Positions 57,104 through 64,000 of a DNA stretch of 64,000 bases are shown here, in pieces (the stretch's first letter is position 1; the number at the start of each line of letters is the position of its first letter). The stretch covers positions 3,771,262 through 3,835,261 of the forward strand of contig CM047808.1 in NCBI GenBank assembly GCA_026214975.1, given 5' to 3'. The notes under the pieces are model-generated. The model did no database searches and was not told the DNA's origin. It saw only the letters and a list, made by a program, of their open reading frames with translations. Source of the DNA: Gentiana macrophylla (Eukaryota > Streptophyta > Magnoliopsida > Gentianales > Gentianaceae). The position numbers and the translations under genes are program-made.

Positions 57104-58959
57104 GGAGCCATGTATGATTGTAAGGGAGTTAAACCAATCAGATAAAAGAAATATTACTAAAATGCCTATATATATAGTTCAGTTTAATCCATAAAATATT
57201 ATTAATCCAGCTCACCCGAGGAACTCGATATAATCTATTAATCCACCCCAAGTTGAAATCCGGCTCCATCCTTGTATATATCAAGAAGTTTTTTGCCAGC
57301 TCGAAAAAAAACCATTTTTAAAAATATTCATTTTTCAAATATTAAATTAACAACGTACGAAATCTCATGGGCAGGTTGTATTTAATTATTATCCTCAAAA
57401 GTCAATACTATTACTAATTAATTTACATGAAATATTACTATATCTATCTGTCTTTGTACTATATATTTATATATTTCTACGTCTAGTAGCCAGGTAGGAC
57501 ACAAAGAATTCATTTCAGATGTAAATACTATTATTTAATTAATACTAATAAATTATACCTGAAGATGTTCCCATTTTTAAAGTAATAAAATCTGAAATAT
57601 TAATAATGATACGCAATTCCCACTCCAAAAAAAAAAAAAATTAATGATACACAATTCATTAACACAATAATTAATACCTTCTTTAATGTGGCTATATATA
57701 GTTGAAATAGGAAACTAGAAAATATATGCTTTAAAGATTTTTATTTATGTTGATGTACTGAAAGATAACATTTGAGAAATATTTTTATAAAAAATTTAAG
57801 TAGGGATTTCATAGCTATTCTGCAATGAATACTGTGATCTTCAACTAAATATTTTTCAAAGATATTTTTCAAATGTTATATTTTAAAGTATTTCATATCA
57901 ATTATAACATTTTGAAGCATATTTTCTCAAGTTTCCATTGAAATAAATGATAGCTAATGCATGAGAAAAATAATGCAGCTTCTTATTTCCTGCAACCCAT
58001 TACATCATAATTTATGATATAATTTTTGTACAAATTAAAGTTGGTATAAAGTTTTTTTTCAAAAAGAAAAAAGAAAAAAGTTGGTATAAAGTTATAAACA
58101 TTATATCATATAATATTTACTAATGTCACTTTATACAAATTTTCGACGATGATTGTATTATAATGTCATGTGACATGCTAAAGACGCATGAGGTACCCTT
58201 CACTTTTCCCCAAAGTTTGGTAGTTAGTTTCTTCTTTTTTACATTGTTTATAAAGGTTTAAATTTGAGTTCGAGCTTGATTCGAACTACTTGAATAATTA
58301 ACCGAACCATTATTGAAATTTAAAATATACCAATCAAGCAATTTACGTGTTAATCGAGCTAGATAATTATTATATATACACACACATAGGACATAGGACA
58401 TATGACATAACTCATAATGTAGCTGGTGAGACTCGAACCTATGACATAATCACTCATAATCAAACTCACTTGTATTTGAGAGTTCATTTGAACCCTCTCA
58501 TTTGAGAGAATCTCGACTCCTGTCATAACCATTCAAAAATAATGATTGTGGCAGGAGCATTGTATATGTATTGTTGATCATGGCTCCCGCCACAATCACC
58601 TAGCCCGACTCGGATGATTGTGGCGGCAGCATCACCGGAGAAAAGGATTGAAACGAAAGATCAGAAAAATTAATATTTACCATAAATCCGAAGCCGGTGG
58701 CGGAGGCGAAAGACGCCGCCATGGAAGCGCCGGAGAGCGATTCCTTCCCCAAATGGCCGATAAACATGATCGAAATCATCTGTAAACTATACTGCAAAAA
58801 ACTCACCACCACCAACGGTACGGCCAAACCACTCTGTTTCTTTAATTCTTCAATATATTCAAACCATTCCCCATTATTCTTATTCTTCAAAGTCTGATCT
58901 TCATTATAAACAAGTGGCAGATAATAATCCAGAAAAAAATCTGACTCTTTTTTCTGCAT
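32080..58959 (-). CDS. MATE/DTX efflux transporter, 8 exons over 26.9 kb
   Basis: A multidrug and toxic compound extrusion antiporter; plant DTX proteins export secondary metabolites, hormones or citrate across the plasma membrane or tonoplast using a cation gradient. Exons: 58959-58681, 48264-47720, 47340-47254, 46685-46629, 46522-46284, 32886-32768, 32312-32226, 32139-32080. All introns are GT-AG, phases are compatible throughout, and the sum is 1,473 nt (490 residues plus stop), a normal DTX length with no in-frame stop. Landmarks in order: GLAVPLVVVSFLQYSLQMIS, MFIGHLGKESLSGASMA, GMGGALETLCGQAYGAKQ, SLFPYAILQCQMRFLQTQ, LEAWAYEILVF, STRVSNELGAGKPRSAQVAS, MDGFQGVLSG, GIARGCGWQKIGALVNLGAY and ICGSSIHASLLLAITLCTNW. 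Introns 1 (10,416 bp) and 5 (13,397 bp) are filled with transposons. The gene looks intact; the substrate cannot be told. Confidence 0.92.
32966..33036. repeat. (AT)n microsatellite at the Helitron 5' junction
   Basis: About 70 bp of alternating AT. A short continuation lies across the Helitron at 45332-45343. Confidence 0.9.
34147..34488 (-). other. Unrecognised open frame of 113 codons inside the Helitron
   Basis: The translation has a hydrophobic C-terminal stretch (IPFVLCSIGAAIYFYNH) and a Pro/Cys cluster (NPSCPRPPP). I do not recognise it. It could be a captured exon or chance; no splice or promoter context decides this. Confidence 0.25.
34581..34649 (+). repeat. ~67-bp direct repeat flanking the LINE fragment (left copy)
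   Basis: The block from aataaagagtgggattg to ggtagttgtaggaggggtg recurs at 35863-35929 with few changes, far longer than a normal LINE TSD. Confidence 0.8.
34823..35816 (+). pseudogene. 5'-truncated LINE 3' part: zf-RVT and RNase H-like domain
   Basis: The frame starts KNIWRIKQTQKLKVFFWKCL (zf-RVT) and has GLPTASLLAQRIPGFDPICK, CGLENETLEHLFISC and LFWQIWKARNEGIF. After a frame change near 35350 an RNase H-like (RVT_3) domain follows: WVDALWDKFSNSGGIGHVVI, ELVVEAMAIRNVLSKA, FLICSDAQVLVNAI and SRSKNSASHEVARF. An A-rich tail (35850-35870) follows. The two domains show this is the 3' end of a plant L1-type LINE, opposite in strand to the MATE gene. Confidence 0.8.
35863..35929 (+). repeat. ~67-bp direct repeat flanking the LINE fragment (right copy)
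   Basis: Partner of 34581-34649. Confidence 0.8.
35933..36202. mobile_element. Foldback MITE with an (AT)n loop
   Basis: Arms of about 100 bp from AATAAGGTTTTT to its complement include a near-perfect TAGCGGGTAATTGGGTTAAA inverted pair. The loop is an (AT)n tract (36039-36082). No coding capacity. Confidence 0.8.
36274..36477 (+). repeat. Left LTR of the Copia-like element
   Basis: Contains CTATAAATACC (TATA box, about 36373-36383). Confidence 0.88.
36581..37546 (+). pseudogene. Copia gag with CCHC zinc knuckle, frameshifted
   Basis: It starts MANITKQDFV, then a one-base loss near 36611 moves the frame to ISGKNYLSW-like KNYLSWAMDVEMHL. It continues KAMIFLRHHLDEGLKHEYL, PYELWNHLKERFDHLKLV and WLNLRLQDFKSVTEYNSAIF, a UBN2-type gag. 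An RGRGRGR-rich segment leads to CYRCGMDGHWSKSC (CX2CX4HX4C) in yet another frame. The stop at 37545 follows MEVL. The gag is recognisable throughout but not continuous. Confidence 0.8.
37560..40950 (+). other. Degenerate interior of the Copia-like element
   Basis: About 3.4 kb with no reading frame above about 110 codons. Short phrases recur (such as gaagtgaacatgac, ctcgaagagcgaac and agtcc/ggact-type pairs). I see no integrase or RT motif on either strand. Confidence 0.5.
40960..41330 (+). pseudogene. Copia RNase H C-terminal remnant
   Basis: SSNHGEIVAIHETSQELTRF-like sequence near 40985, and at 41240-41328 DNPADLFAKSLPTATFEKLI...GMHRLKD, the standard end of Copia RNase H. Several indels. 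Confidence 0.7.
41476..41679 (+). repeat. Right LTR of the Copia-like element
   Basis: Near-identical to the left LTR; differences seen at the gattaattc(ag)g and ttttcc(a)c positions. Confidence 0.88.
41700..42250 (+). other. Promoter-plus-exon-like sequence, probably captured by the Helitron
   Basis: A TATAAAAAC box (41871-41879) is followed by an ATG (41896) and about 70 open codons ending FTINKCPSIRIQP at a CCAG|GTACTA donor (about 42122). A cag acceptor and DDSDIIKSVPGDSEL follow at about 42212-42255. The joined phase is open. I do not recognise the protein. CT-rich introns continue to about 45300, with another exon-like block at 44581-44640. Confidence 0.35.
42260..45300. other. Intron-like T-rich sequence inside the Helitron
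   Basis: T-rich, with gene-like splice signals (tttgcag at 44576-44582) but no recognisable coding exon. It ends at the Helitron terminal hairpin. Confidence 0.4.
45304..45331 (+). other. Helitron 3' terminal hairpin and CTAG end
   Basis: Perfect 7-bp stem with a 1-nt loop, followed after nine bases by CTAG|T. Confidence 0.75.
45945..46251 (+). mobile_element. TRIM (305 bp) in MATE intron 5, TSD ATGAA
   Basis: The element proper is 45946-46250. The 76-bp LTRs (45946-46021 and 46175-46250) start TGATATAAGG and end GATCCTAATA. The PBS TGGTATCGGAGC (one mismatch to the tRNA-Met type) abuts the left LTR, and the PPT CTTGAGGGGGCG abuts the right. ATGAA flanks both sides (45941-45945, 46251-46255). 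It lies 33 bp inside intron 5 from the exon 5 donor. Confidence 0.88.
48785..48920. repeat. ~43-bp minisatellite in MATE intron 1
   Basis: Three copies of an agtgctcacaaggagt...gagctaactctcac unit. Confidence 0.75.
49088..50149. mobile_element. Inverted-repeat element carrying a captured kinase fragment
   Basis: Arms of about 140-210 bp (49088-49290 and 50149-49935) share TAAAAATAGTTTTTGTT, TCAAAGGGACGGGTTATTTT and GGCCGGACTAAAA in inverted order. The centre is host-derived kinase sequence. No transposase and no clear TSD; the Pack-MULE type is the likeliest class. Confidence 0.7.
49370..49840 (-). pseudogene. MAPKKK-like protein kinase C-lobe fragment
   Basis: On the minus strand: GIVHCDI(M)GQNIL (catalytic loop; the plant MAPKKK HCD variant of HRD), CKIADFGCSKW (DFG), FMAPEVARGEEQ (APE), then GCLPWPNATNASSLLYKIAF. 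A premature stop after FPEIS is followed by in-frame LSDQEHDFLSKCL, KRNPKDRWTTKELLKHQFID and LLKTENQEICTT. The segment between PADM and APGCL lacks the usual DIWSLGC-type helix, so an internal deletion is present. The N-lobe (P-loop, Lys) is absent. It resembles intronless MAPKKK17/18-like genes. Confidence 0.8.
50184..50372. mobile_element. CACTA-type MITE in MATE intron 1
   Basis: The ends (CACAATACAAGAAAAACATT and the complement of CACGTTACAAGAAAAACATT) share TACAAGAAAAACATT and TTTTGCTACACTA. Related in end sequence to the element at 28507-29330. Confidence 0.7.
50999..51217 (+). mobile_element. tRNA-derived SINE in MATE intron 1
   Basis: A-box region TCAAGTGGTAAGTG (51011-51024), B box GGTTCGATTCTCC (51050-51062), and an A-rich tail (51191-51216). 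The flanks TTGCGAGCTCGAATC and TTGCAAGCTCGAGTTC form a TSD of about 14 bp. Confidence 0.75.
53326..53405 (-). pseudogene. Acidic exon of the CACTA-borne gene
   Basis: 80 nt between ctag and AACCAG|GTAATG, encoding RDDGDATDDALDNDEAEDES. No function assignable. Confidence 0.45.
53496..53559 (-). pseudogene. Coiled-coil-like exon of the CACTA-borne gene
   Basis: 64 nt between tgtag and ATGG|GTATGA, encoding QMAIEKQARVVQDFQRQSAQ. The composition fits C-termini of plant En/Spm-associated proteins (tentative). Confidence 0.45.
54160..54399 (-). pseudogene. Two small exons of the CACTA-borne gene
   Basis: 54399-54334 encodes IEAGDVKKKYISRVIGVFPE and continues DE to a GAG|GTATAT donor. 54216-54160 encodes KIVDANVNYNAREGKSTFE to GAG|GTATGT. 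Both have proper acceptors. Protein not recognised. Confidence 0.45.
55127..55324 (-). pseudogene. PDR/ABCG transporter fragment captured by the CACTA element
   Basis: The exon ends RGMVLPFESVSFTFDNIKYS...HMPQ at a CAG|GTATCT donor. RGMVLPF...L.F..V.Y.VDMP is the conserved block just before the second nucleotide-binding domain of plant PDR transporters, and the break after MPQ fits an exon boundary. No Walker motifs remain. Confidence 0.65.
56335..56510 (-). other. Possible first exon of the CACTA-borne gene
   Basis: A minus-strand ATG near 56493 opens MEVFITESSRPPPIITLASR and a basic stretch LKRYVAIKIRKRVNRSG. 55985-56080 holds another exon-like piece (LLDDPAIISAIDEETEFNVL). Not recognised. 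Confidence 0.3.
57030..57100. repeat. (AT)n microsatellite at the CACTA right junction
   Basis: About 70 bp of alternating AT, mirrored by 51692-51719 at the left junction. Confidence 0.9.
57101..57271. mobile_element. Small MITE-like element
   Basis: The ends GACGGAGCCATG and the complement of GGATGGAGCCGGA are similar. A related sequence (ggtggagccatatctgaatg...) lies at 32446-32620 in MATE intron 6. The TSD was not resolved. Confidence 0.45.
57272..58680. other. AT-rich remainder of MATE intron 1
   Basis: No gene seen. 58543-58632 holds two direct and one inverted copy of a GATTGTGGCrGsAGC motif that can fold as a hairpin. Confidence 0.5.
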
Positions 58960-59191
58960 TATTTTTGGAATTTCAGAGAATTTTTAAAGGAATGATGAGA
59001 TTCAAATGTGTGGAAAATTAAATTCTAAGTTTTGAATAAATGGAAGAAGAAGAAGAAGAATATACTGAAATTTGCATGTGAATCAATGAATGTAATCTTT
59101 TATTTTTGCTTCGGTCAGTTTCCACTCCACTTGTTTATTTTGTTGCAGAAAAATAAAAATAAAACTCACGCATTATGTGCTTTCTCACGTC

Positions 59192-59205
59192 TATATATAT
59201 ATATA
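59192..59205 (-). promoter_or_regulatory. Candidate TATA element of the MATE gene
   Basis: An alternating TATATATATATATA stretch lies about 235 bp upstream of the MATE ATG. Low information content, so tentative. Confidence 0.35.
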
Positions 59206-59299
59206 AAGAAAAGAATAGGTCTACTGTATAATCCCCAGTGACTCGGATTCAATATCTCAACGTAAATATAAAGTAAGGGAAATATTACTTTTCACAAAC

Positions 59300-60059
59300 G
59301 AGTTGTGAATGAAACAACATAATTTTTATATATTTAATAGATAAATATTTGTGCCGTAAAAATAATCAATAAAAACTACCATAACACATTTTATACGATT
59401 GTTTTTTATGAGACCCATAAATATCAATATATATATCTCATATTATAATCTATGATACAAAAGTGTGTTATTGTATTTTGTTCTGACAATTTTATTATGA
59501 CACTATCATTACTCGAGCAGACAAATAATGATGCATGATTCATTGGTCGTGATGTAGACTCATCATCAATGTAATTGTGTATTGTGTCATTTTGTTGGGT
59601 TATAACCGTTGTGTCAGTAATATCGTCCAGAGAGAGAAATGTCTAAAAAAATTAGGTAAATCTACCGTTAAAATGGTTATGTCACAAAGGGCAACATTAC
59701 ATATTTTGACACATGCATTTCATTTTATAGTGGTCTACGTCAATTTCAATAAATATTACATATATAATGATCGAGGAGTGTAAAAGTAATATATGTGTCA
59801 CCCGTTGTGTTAACTACCCTATACCGGCATGTATTATTAAATTGTCATGAATTTGTGATAGGGATAAAAAAAAAAGGATATTGGCACATGGTTAACAATT
59901 CGTATTAATTATTTTTCGAATAATGCAACGAGATCTGCATTCAATAAATGAGTAGAGGTTCCACGACCATACAGACTAGTTATCAGAGGTCTCTAAATTT
60001 CAGGTATTTCTTCCTTGAATTCTTTCTGTTTTCACCATAGATCCATATGGATAAATCAG
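59300..60059. other. AT-rich intergenic spacer
   Basis: No coding, RNA or repeat-terminus signal recognised. Confidence 0.4.
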
Positions 60060-60096
60060 AACCACACAGTTTCAAATTATTTGAAACTGTGTGGTT
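60060..60096. repeat. Perfect palindrome: 18-bp arms, 1-nt spacer
   Basis: AACCACACAGTTTCAAAT, then T, then its exact reverse complement. Confidence 0.9.
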
Positions 60097-60275
60097 TAGA
60101 TTAATCCACGTGAGTCTACGGTACAAATACAGTAACTAGTTAGGGAAGAATTTCTCCCCTCTGGCTCGATATGCGTTTGGTTCGGTTATCAATCTATAGA
60201 GTTGTACTTGCATGTTTTGTGGTTTATAAAAATGAGATTAAGAATGATCATGTTAAATTGTCATCTTAATTATAC

Positions 60276-60555
60276 TACCTTCGTCCCAAAATGTAAGTTC
60301 ATTTTAGGTTTTTCCACATATTAAGAAAATTAGTTACATTTGTTATTTGTCATTAATTTTGATTAAAAATACTAAAATGACATTCCATTGGTATTAATAA
60401 TGAAAGTAGTAAAAAGTGGTTGAGTATGTAATAAATTAGGGGTAGCTAGAAGGAGAAAAAAATTAATAAATCTTTTATTGGTTTCTCAATGAAACTTATA
60501 TTTTAGAATGACCCAAAAAAAAGCTAAATAAACTTATATTTTGGGACGGATGTAG
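60276..60555. mobile_element. Stowaway-type MITE (Tc1/mariner)
   Basis: The ends CTACCTTCGTCCCAAAAT and the complement of CTACATCCGTCCCAAAAT follow the Stowaway CTCCCTCCGTCCC pattern. TA is present on the left and mutated to TG on the right. Confidence 0.75.
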
Positions 60556-60925
60556 TGCTTGTGAATCTGCTTGTATGATGTGAATCTCATTCATATGGTA
60601 GGTTTTTATGATCTAAAACTGAGATTATGTAATTATAAAAGTGAGAAGCAAGACATGTTTATATATGTTCAAATGTATGCTATATGTGTACTGGGTACAT
60701 ATCCTAGTAATCCATCAGCTGCGCCTAACTCCAACTCCCTCAAGTGAGAAGGCTCAGTTCAAACCCGTTTGGGGCATAGTTTAGGATGAGTGTGTGTCTT
60801 TTTATTAGGCGATAGTTTTATATTATTTATATTTTACGTTTATAGCCTGTTGGCTACCTATATATATATTATACACACATTATTTCCTCAATGACAATTG
60901 ATTTGTTATTCACATAAATCTATCA

Positions 60926-60937
60926 TGGTATCGAGAC
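60926..60937 (+). other. Primer-binding site of the right-edge Copia element
   Basis: TGGTATCGAGAC resembles the tRNA-Met PBS. The preceding ~260 bp (with TATATATATATTA at about 60861) is the presumed 5' LTR; its start cannot be fixed because the 3' LTR lies outside the window. Confidence 0.5.
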
Positions 60938-61032
60938 TCGGTCCCAAAATTTTTTTCCTTCTAGTCGTCCCTTCCACGGCCGCCTTGCCGCCGCTGTGGT
61001 TTCTTGCCGCCGGTCATCAAACGACCCATTGT

Positions 61033-64000
61033 ATGGCTACATCCATCGCCTCCTCCGCCACCTTCGGTGCTCTCGCGCTTCCTCTACCACCGGCCGCCAC
61101 CGCTATCATCTCTCTCAACCCTGCCGTCAACGCTCCAACCAAGCTCGATGGCAAAAACTTCACGGCTTGGAAGCTTCAATTGACCACCTTGCTTATCGGT
61201 CATGGTCTAATTGGTTATGTGACCGGTGCTACACCCAAGCCGCCGCCCACTATTCAAGCTGCCGCCGGTAATGTCATCCCCAATCCGGGTTATTTACAAT
61301 GGATACAACAAGATGCACTGATTCACAATTTGATTTTGGGGTCGGTTGACAAAGAATTTATGGCTACGATTCAACACACAACCGATTCGAAACAAGCTTG
61401 GGACACTCTCCTTGATACGTATGGGAAACAGAGTAAGGGTCGTATTCGACATCTCAGACTGCGTTTACATTCTATTGCTAAAGGTACAATGTCAATCTCT
61501 CAATATTTCACTACCATTAAAACTGTTGCGGATGATCTAGCATCTTTGGATGCTAAAGTGCCTGATGATGAATTAGTTGAAATTATTTTAAAAATCTTGG
61601 TAGTGAATATAAGGATCTGGTGAGTGCCATTCAGGCTCGTGATGATACTATTGCTATGCCATTGTTACATGAAAAATTGTTAATGCATGAAGCGTCACTT
61701 GTACAAAGTCAGTCTGTTGCACCCCCTGCGTATACTGCTTTCCCTGCCTCCCATCAAACTCGTCCTATGAATGTTTCTCCCAATACATCCTATTACCCCT
61801 ATCCCCAAACACCTCGGCCTCCCATTATGCCGCAAGCCCCACCTATGAACCCGAGACCCCCCCAGCTCCCCCTTCCCCCAACCACTCATCCAAGAATCCC
61901 ACTACCCGTAATTCGAAAGGCTATCAGGGCTTCTGCCAACTCTGTGGTGTCCAAGGTCATGTTGCTACTCGTTGCACCACTTATCCACTCTACAACAATC
62001 TTCCTCGTCCACCCCGTAACCCAGCCCCCACTCGGCCTTCCCAGTCCCCCCATGCCTATGTTGCTCAGCATGCTCATTCCAGTTATCCTGTGCAGTACTC
62101 TGATCCTTCTGCTCCATGGATGCTTGATAGTGGTGCCTCTCACCACATGACACAGGAACTCAATCTGCTCTCCCTTCACTCCCCTTACCAAGGTACGGAT
62201 CGTATAGTCATTGGTGATGGTAGCTCTTTAGCTATCACACACATTGGCTCTACCTCTCTTTCCTCTTTCAAATTAAATCAAGTTCTTTGTGTACCTTCTC
62301 TTTCTCGTAATTTACTGTCTGTCCAAAAATTTTGCCAGGACAATTCTGTTTCTATTGAATTCTTACCTGATTCGTTTTTGGTGAAGGACTTGAAGACGAG
62401 CAAATGCCTCCACCAAGGTCAAGTCAGTGATGGAGCCTATCTGTGGTCTTCCAAAGCTCTCTTTGCCTTCTCTGCATCTAAAGCTTCTGCAGCTACTTGG
62501 CATCTCCGCTGCGGCCATCCTGCTTTTCCAATTATTCAAAATCTTGCAAAAAATAATTTTTTAGAATTATCTACTGTTTCGCATTCCTATTGTGATTCTT
62601 GTCTTTGTAATAAGAGCCATAGGCTCCCCTTTTCGGATTCCACTTTATGTACTTCTCAACCCTTGGAGGTTATTTATTCTGACGTTTGGTCGTCACCAGT
62701 TTATTCAGTTGACAATTTTAAATATTATGTTCTGTTTGTCGATCATTTTACTCGATACATGTGGATATACCCGCTTGCATGTAAATCTGACGTATATAAC
62801 ACCTTCATAAAATTCAAGCAGTATGTTGAAAAGCTGTTAGATGCCTCTATCAAAACTCTCTATTCTGATAATGGCACCGAGTACATCAAGTTACGTCCTT
62901 TCCTTTCTGATCATGGCATCTCTCATTTTACTTCTCCCACTTACACGCCGCAGCACAACGGCATTTCTGAACGCCGGCACTTGCATATAGCTGAAACTGC
63001 CCTAACCCTTCTTGCCCATGCCAAAATGCCAGTTACCTATTGGTCTTATGCCGTTAGTACCGCGGTTTACCTGATTAACCGAATGCCCACAAAAAATCTG
63101 GATATGCTTTCACCACATCTCAAACTTCTCTAAGCCCCTAATTATTCTAAGCTTCGAGTCTTCGGTTGCCTTTGCTATCCGTGGCTTAAACCCTACACAC
63201 CTCACAAGCTTGCGCCCACATCCAAGCCGTGTGTCTTTCTTGGTTACGCCCTCACACAAAGTGCTTACCTCTGTTATGACCTCTCTGAGTCTCGAATGCA
63301 TATTTCGCGTGATGTTCGGTTTGTGGAGGATATCTTTCCCTTTGCTAGCATTGCTTCTGATTCCTCCTCACCTCCATTAACTGCTCTTCTACCCTCTACT
63401 TCCTATGACCCCACGGTTGTTCCAATTTCCCACCTCACCCCCTCGGCCCACGCCCCACCCGTGGGCATCTATGCTCCACCCGAGAGCTCCATCTCCTCCC
63501 CTTCTCCCCACTCTAGTTCTGGCAGTGACTCTCCTTCTTCCCCCCACTCCCACCTCCTCCCCAACCACCTCATCCCCGCCTCCTCCACCACCACTTCCCC
63601 CTCCACCGCCAACTCAACATCCCATGACCACCCGCTCTCAAAACCAAATATACAAACCCCGTCAACTCTTCAACCTTCAAGCTCAACTGCACAATCGTTA
63701 CCTTGACACGAAACCCTCGACCGCTGTGCCTCCTTGCGGTGCCCGCGGTGGTGTGTTGCCATGTCTGATGAGTATAGTGCGCTTCTTCGCAATGACACGT
63801 GGTCCTTGGTTCCTCCTGCTGATGGTTTGAATATAGTTGGTTGTAAGTGGGTGTTCGAATCAAGAGGAAACGGACGGCTCGATTGATAAATACAAAGCTC
63901 GGTTGGTTGCAAAAGGGTTTACACAACGCCCTTGTTTGGATTATTTCGAAACCTTTAGTCCGGTTGTTAAACCTGCCACGATCCGTCTTGTTCTCAGTAT
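61033..64000 (+). pseudogene. Copia gag-pol polyprotein, 5' part (runs off right edge)
   Basis: Start chosen at 61033 (MATSIASSATFG), 96 bp after the PBS. Domains in order: UBN2-type gag (LDGKNFTAWKLQLTTLLIGH, WDTLLDTYGKQSKGRI, YFTTIKTVADDLASLD); zinc knuckle CQLCGVQGHVATRC (about 61940); protease WMLDSGASHHMT (about 62120); GAG-pre-integrase WHLRCGHPAFP...CDSCLCNKSHRLPF; integrase with DVWSSPVYS (first D), LYSDNGTEYI (second D) and PQHNGISERR (E); then VFGCLCYPWLKPYTPHKLAP and GYALTQSAYLCYDL; a Pro/Ser-rich linker; and RVT_2 start near 63750 ([22 protein letters not shown]). Broken by a frameshift in an A-run near 61600, one in the proline-rich segment (about 61860-61930), an in-frame TAA at 63131-63133, and frame changes near 63700 and 63860. 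Confidence 0.88.

Noticed and set aside
61695..62191. Minus-strand open frames of 64-101 codons
   Set aside because: Shadows of the proline-rich Copia gag on the plus strand.

Overview
The window is plant nuclear DNA, probably from an asterid eudicot (the exact lineage is an inference). It has GT-AG introns in host genes, an NBR1-type autophagy receptor, a DTX/MATE transporter, and a very high density of plant transposon families (MULE, hAT, CACTA, Helitron, Stowaway, Copia, LINE, SINE, TRIM). Nothing bacterial, viral-genome-like or CRISPR-like was seen.

Layout. 1-2706: 5' part of an NBR1 gene on the minus strand; the gene runs off the left edge. 3151-10583: a Mutator-like element with a 9-bp target-site duplication (TSD) and terminal inverted repeats of about 2.06 kb. 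It carries a decayed DUF1985/Ulp1 cysteine-protease gene containing a tandemly amplified mini-exon. 11457-18049: retroelement and DNA-transposon debris, namely a TRIM, a solo LTR holding a hAT MITE, a CACTA-like element holding a SINE, and a hAT inside a hAT. 18050-27090: a four-level nest, in which a small LTR element contains a hAT, which contains a LINE, which contains a solo LTR; each DNA or LTR layer has a TSD. 27600-31600: a second LINE, split by a CACTA MITE and by a solo LTR.

32080-58959: one MATE transporter gene on the minus strand. Eight exons with compatible phases give an uninterrupted 490-residue reading frame, but the gene covers about 26.9 kb because intron 1 (10.4 kb) and intron 5 (13.4 kb) are full of transposons. 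Intron 5 holds a probable 12.3-kb Helitron (with a Copia element, a LINE fragment, a foldback MITE and captured-gene-like sequence inside) and a 305-bp TRIM that ends 33 bp from a splice donor. Intron 1 holds an inverted-repeat element that captured a MAPKKK-like kinase fragment, a SINE, and a 5.3-kb CACTA element carrying spliced exons and a PDR/ABCG-transporter fragment.

59200-64000: putative MATE promoter, a perfect 37-bp palindrome, a Stowaway MITE, and the 5' part of a Copia gag-pol (plus strand) cut by the right edge.

Only NBR1 and MATE look like host genes. The other recognisable coding sequence is transposon-borne and mostly broken. Element boundaries rest on TSDs, PBS/PPT sites and terminal repeats read by eye; family names rest on recognised motifs and not on database searches.
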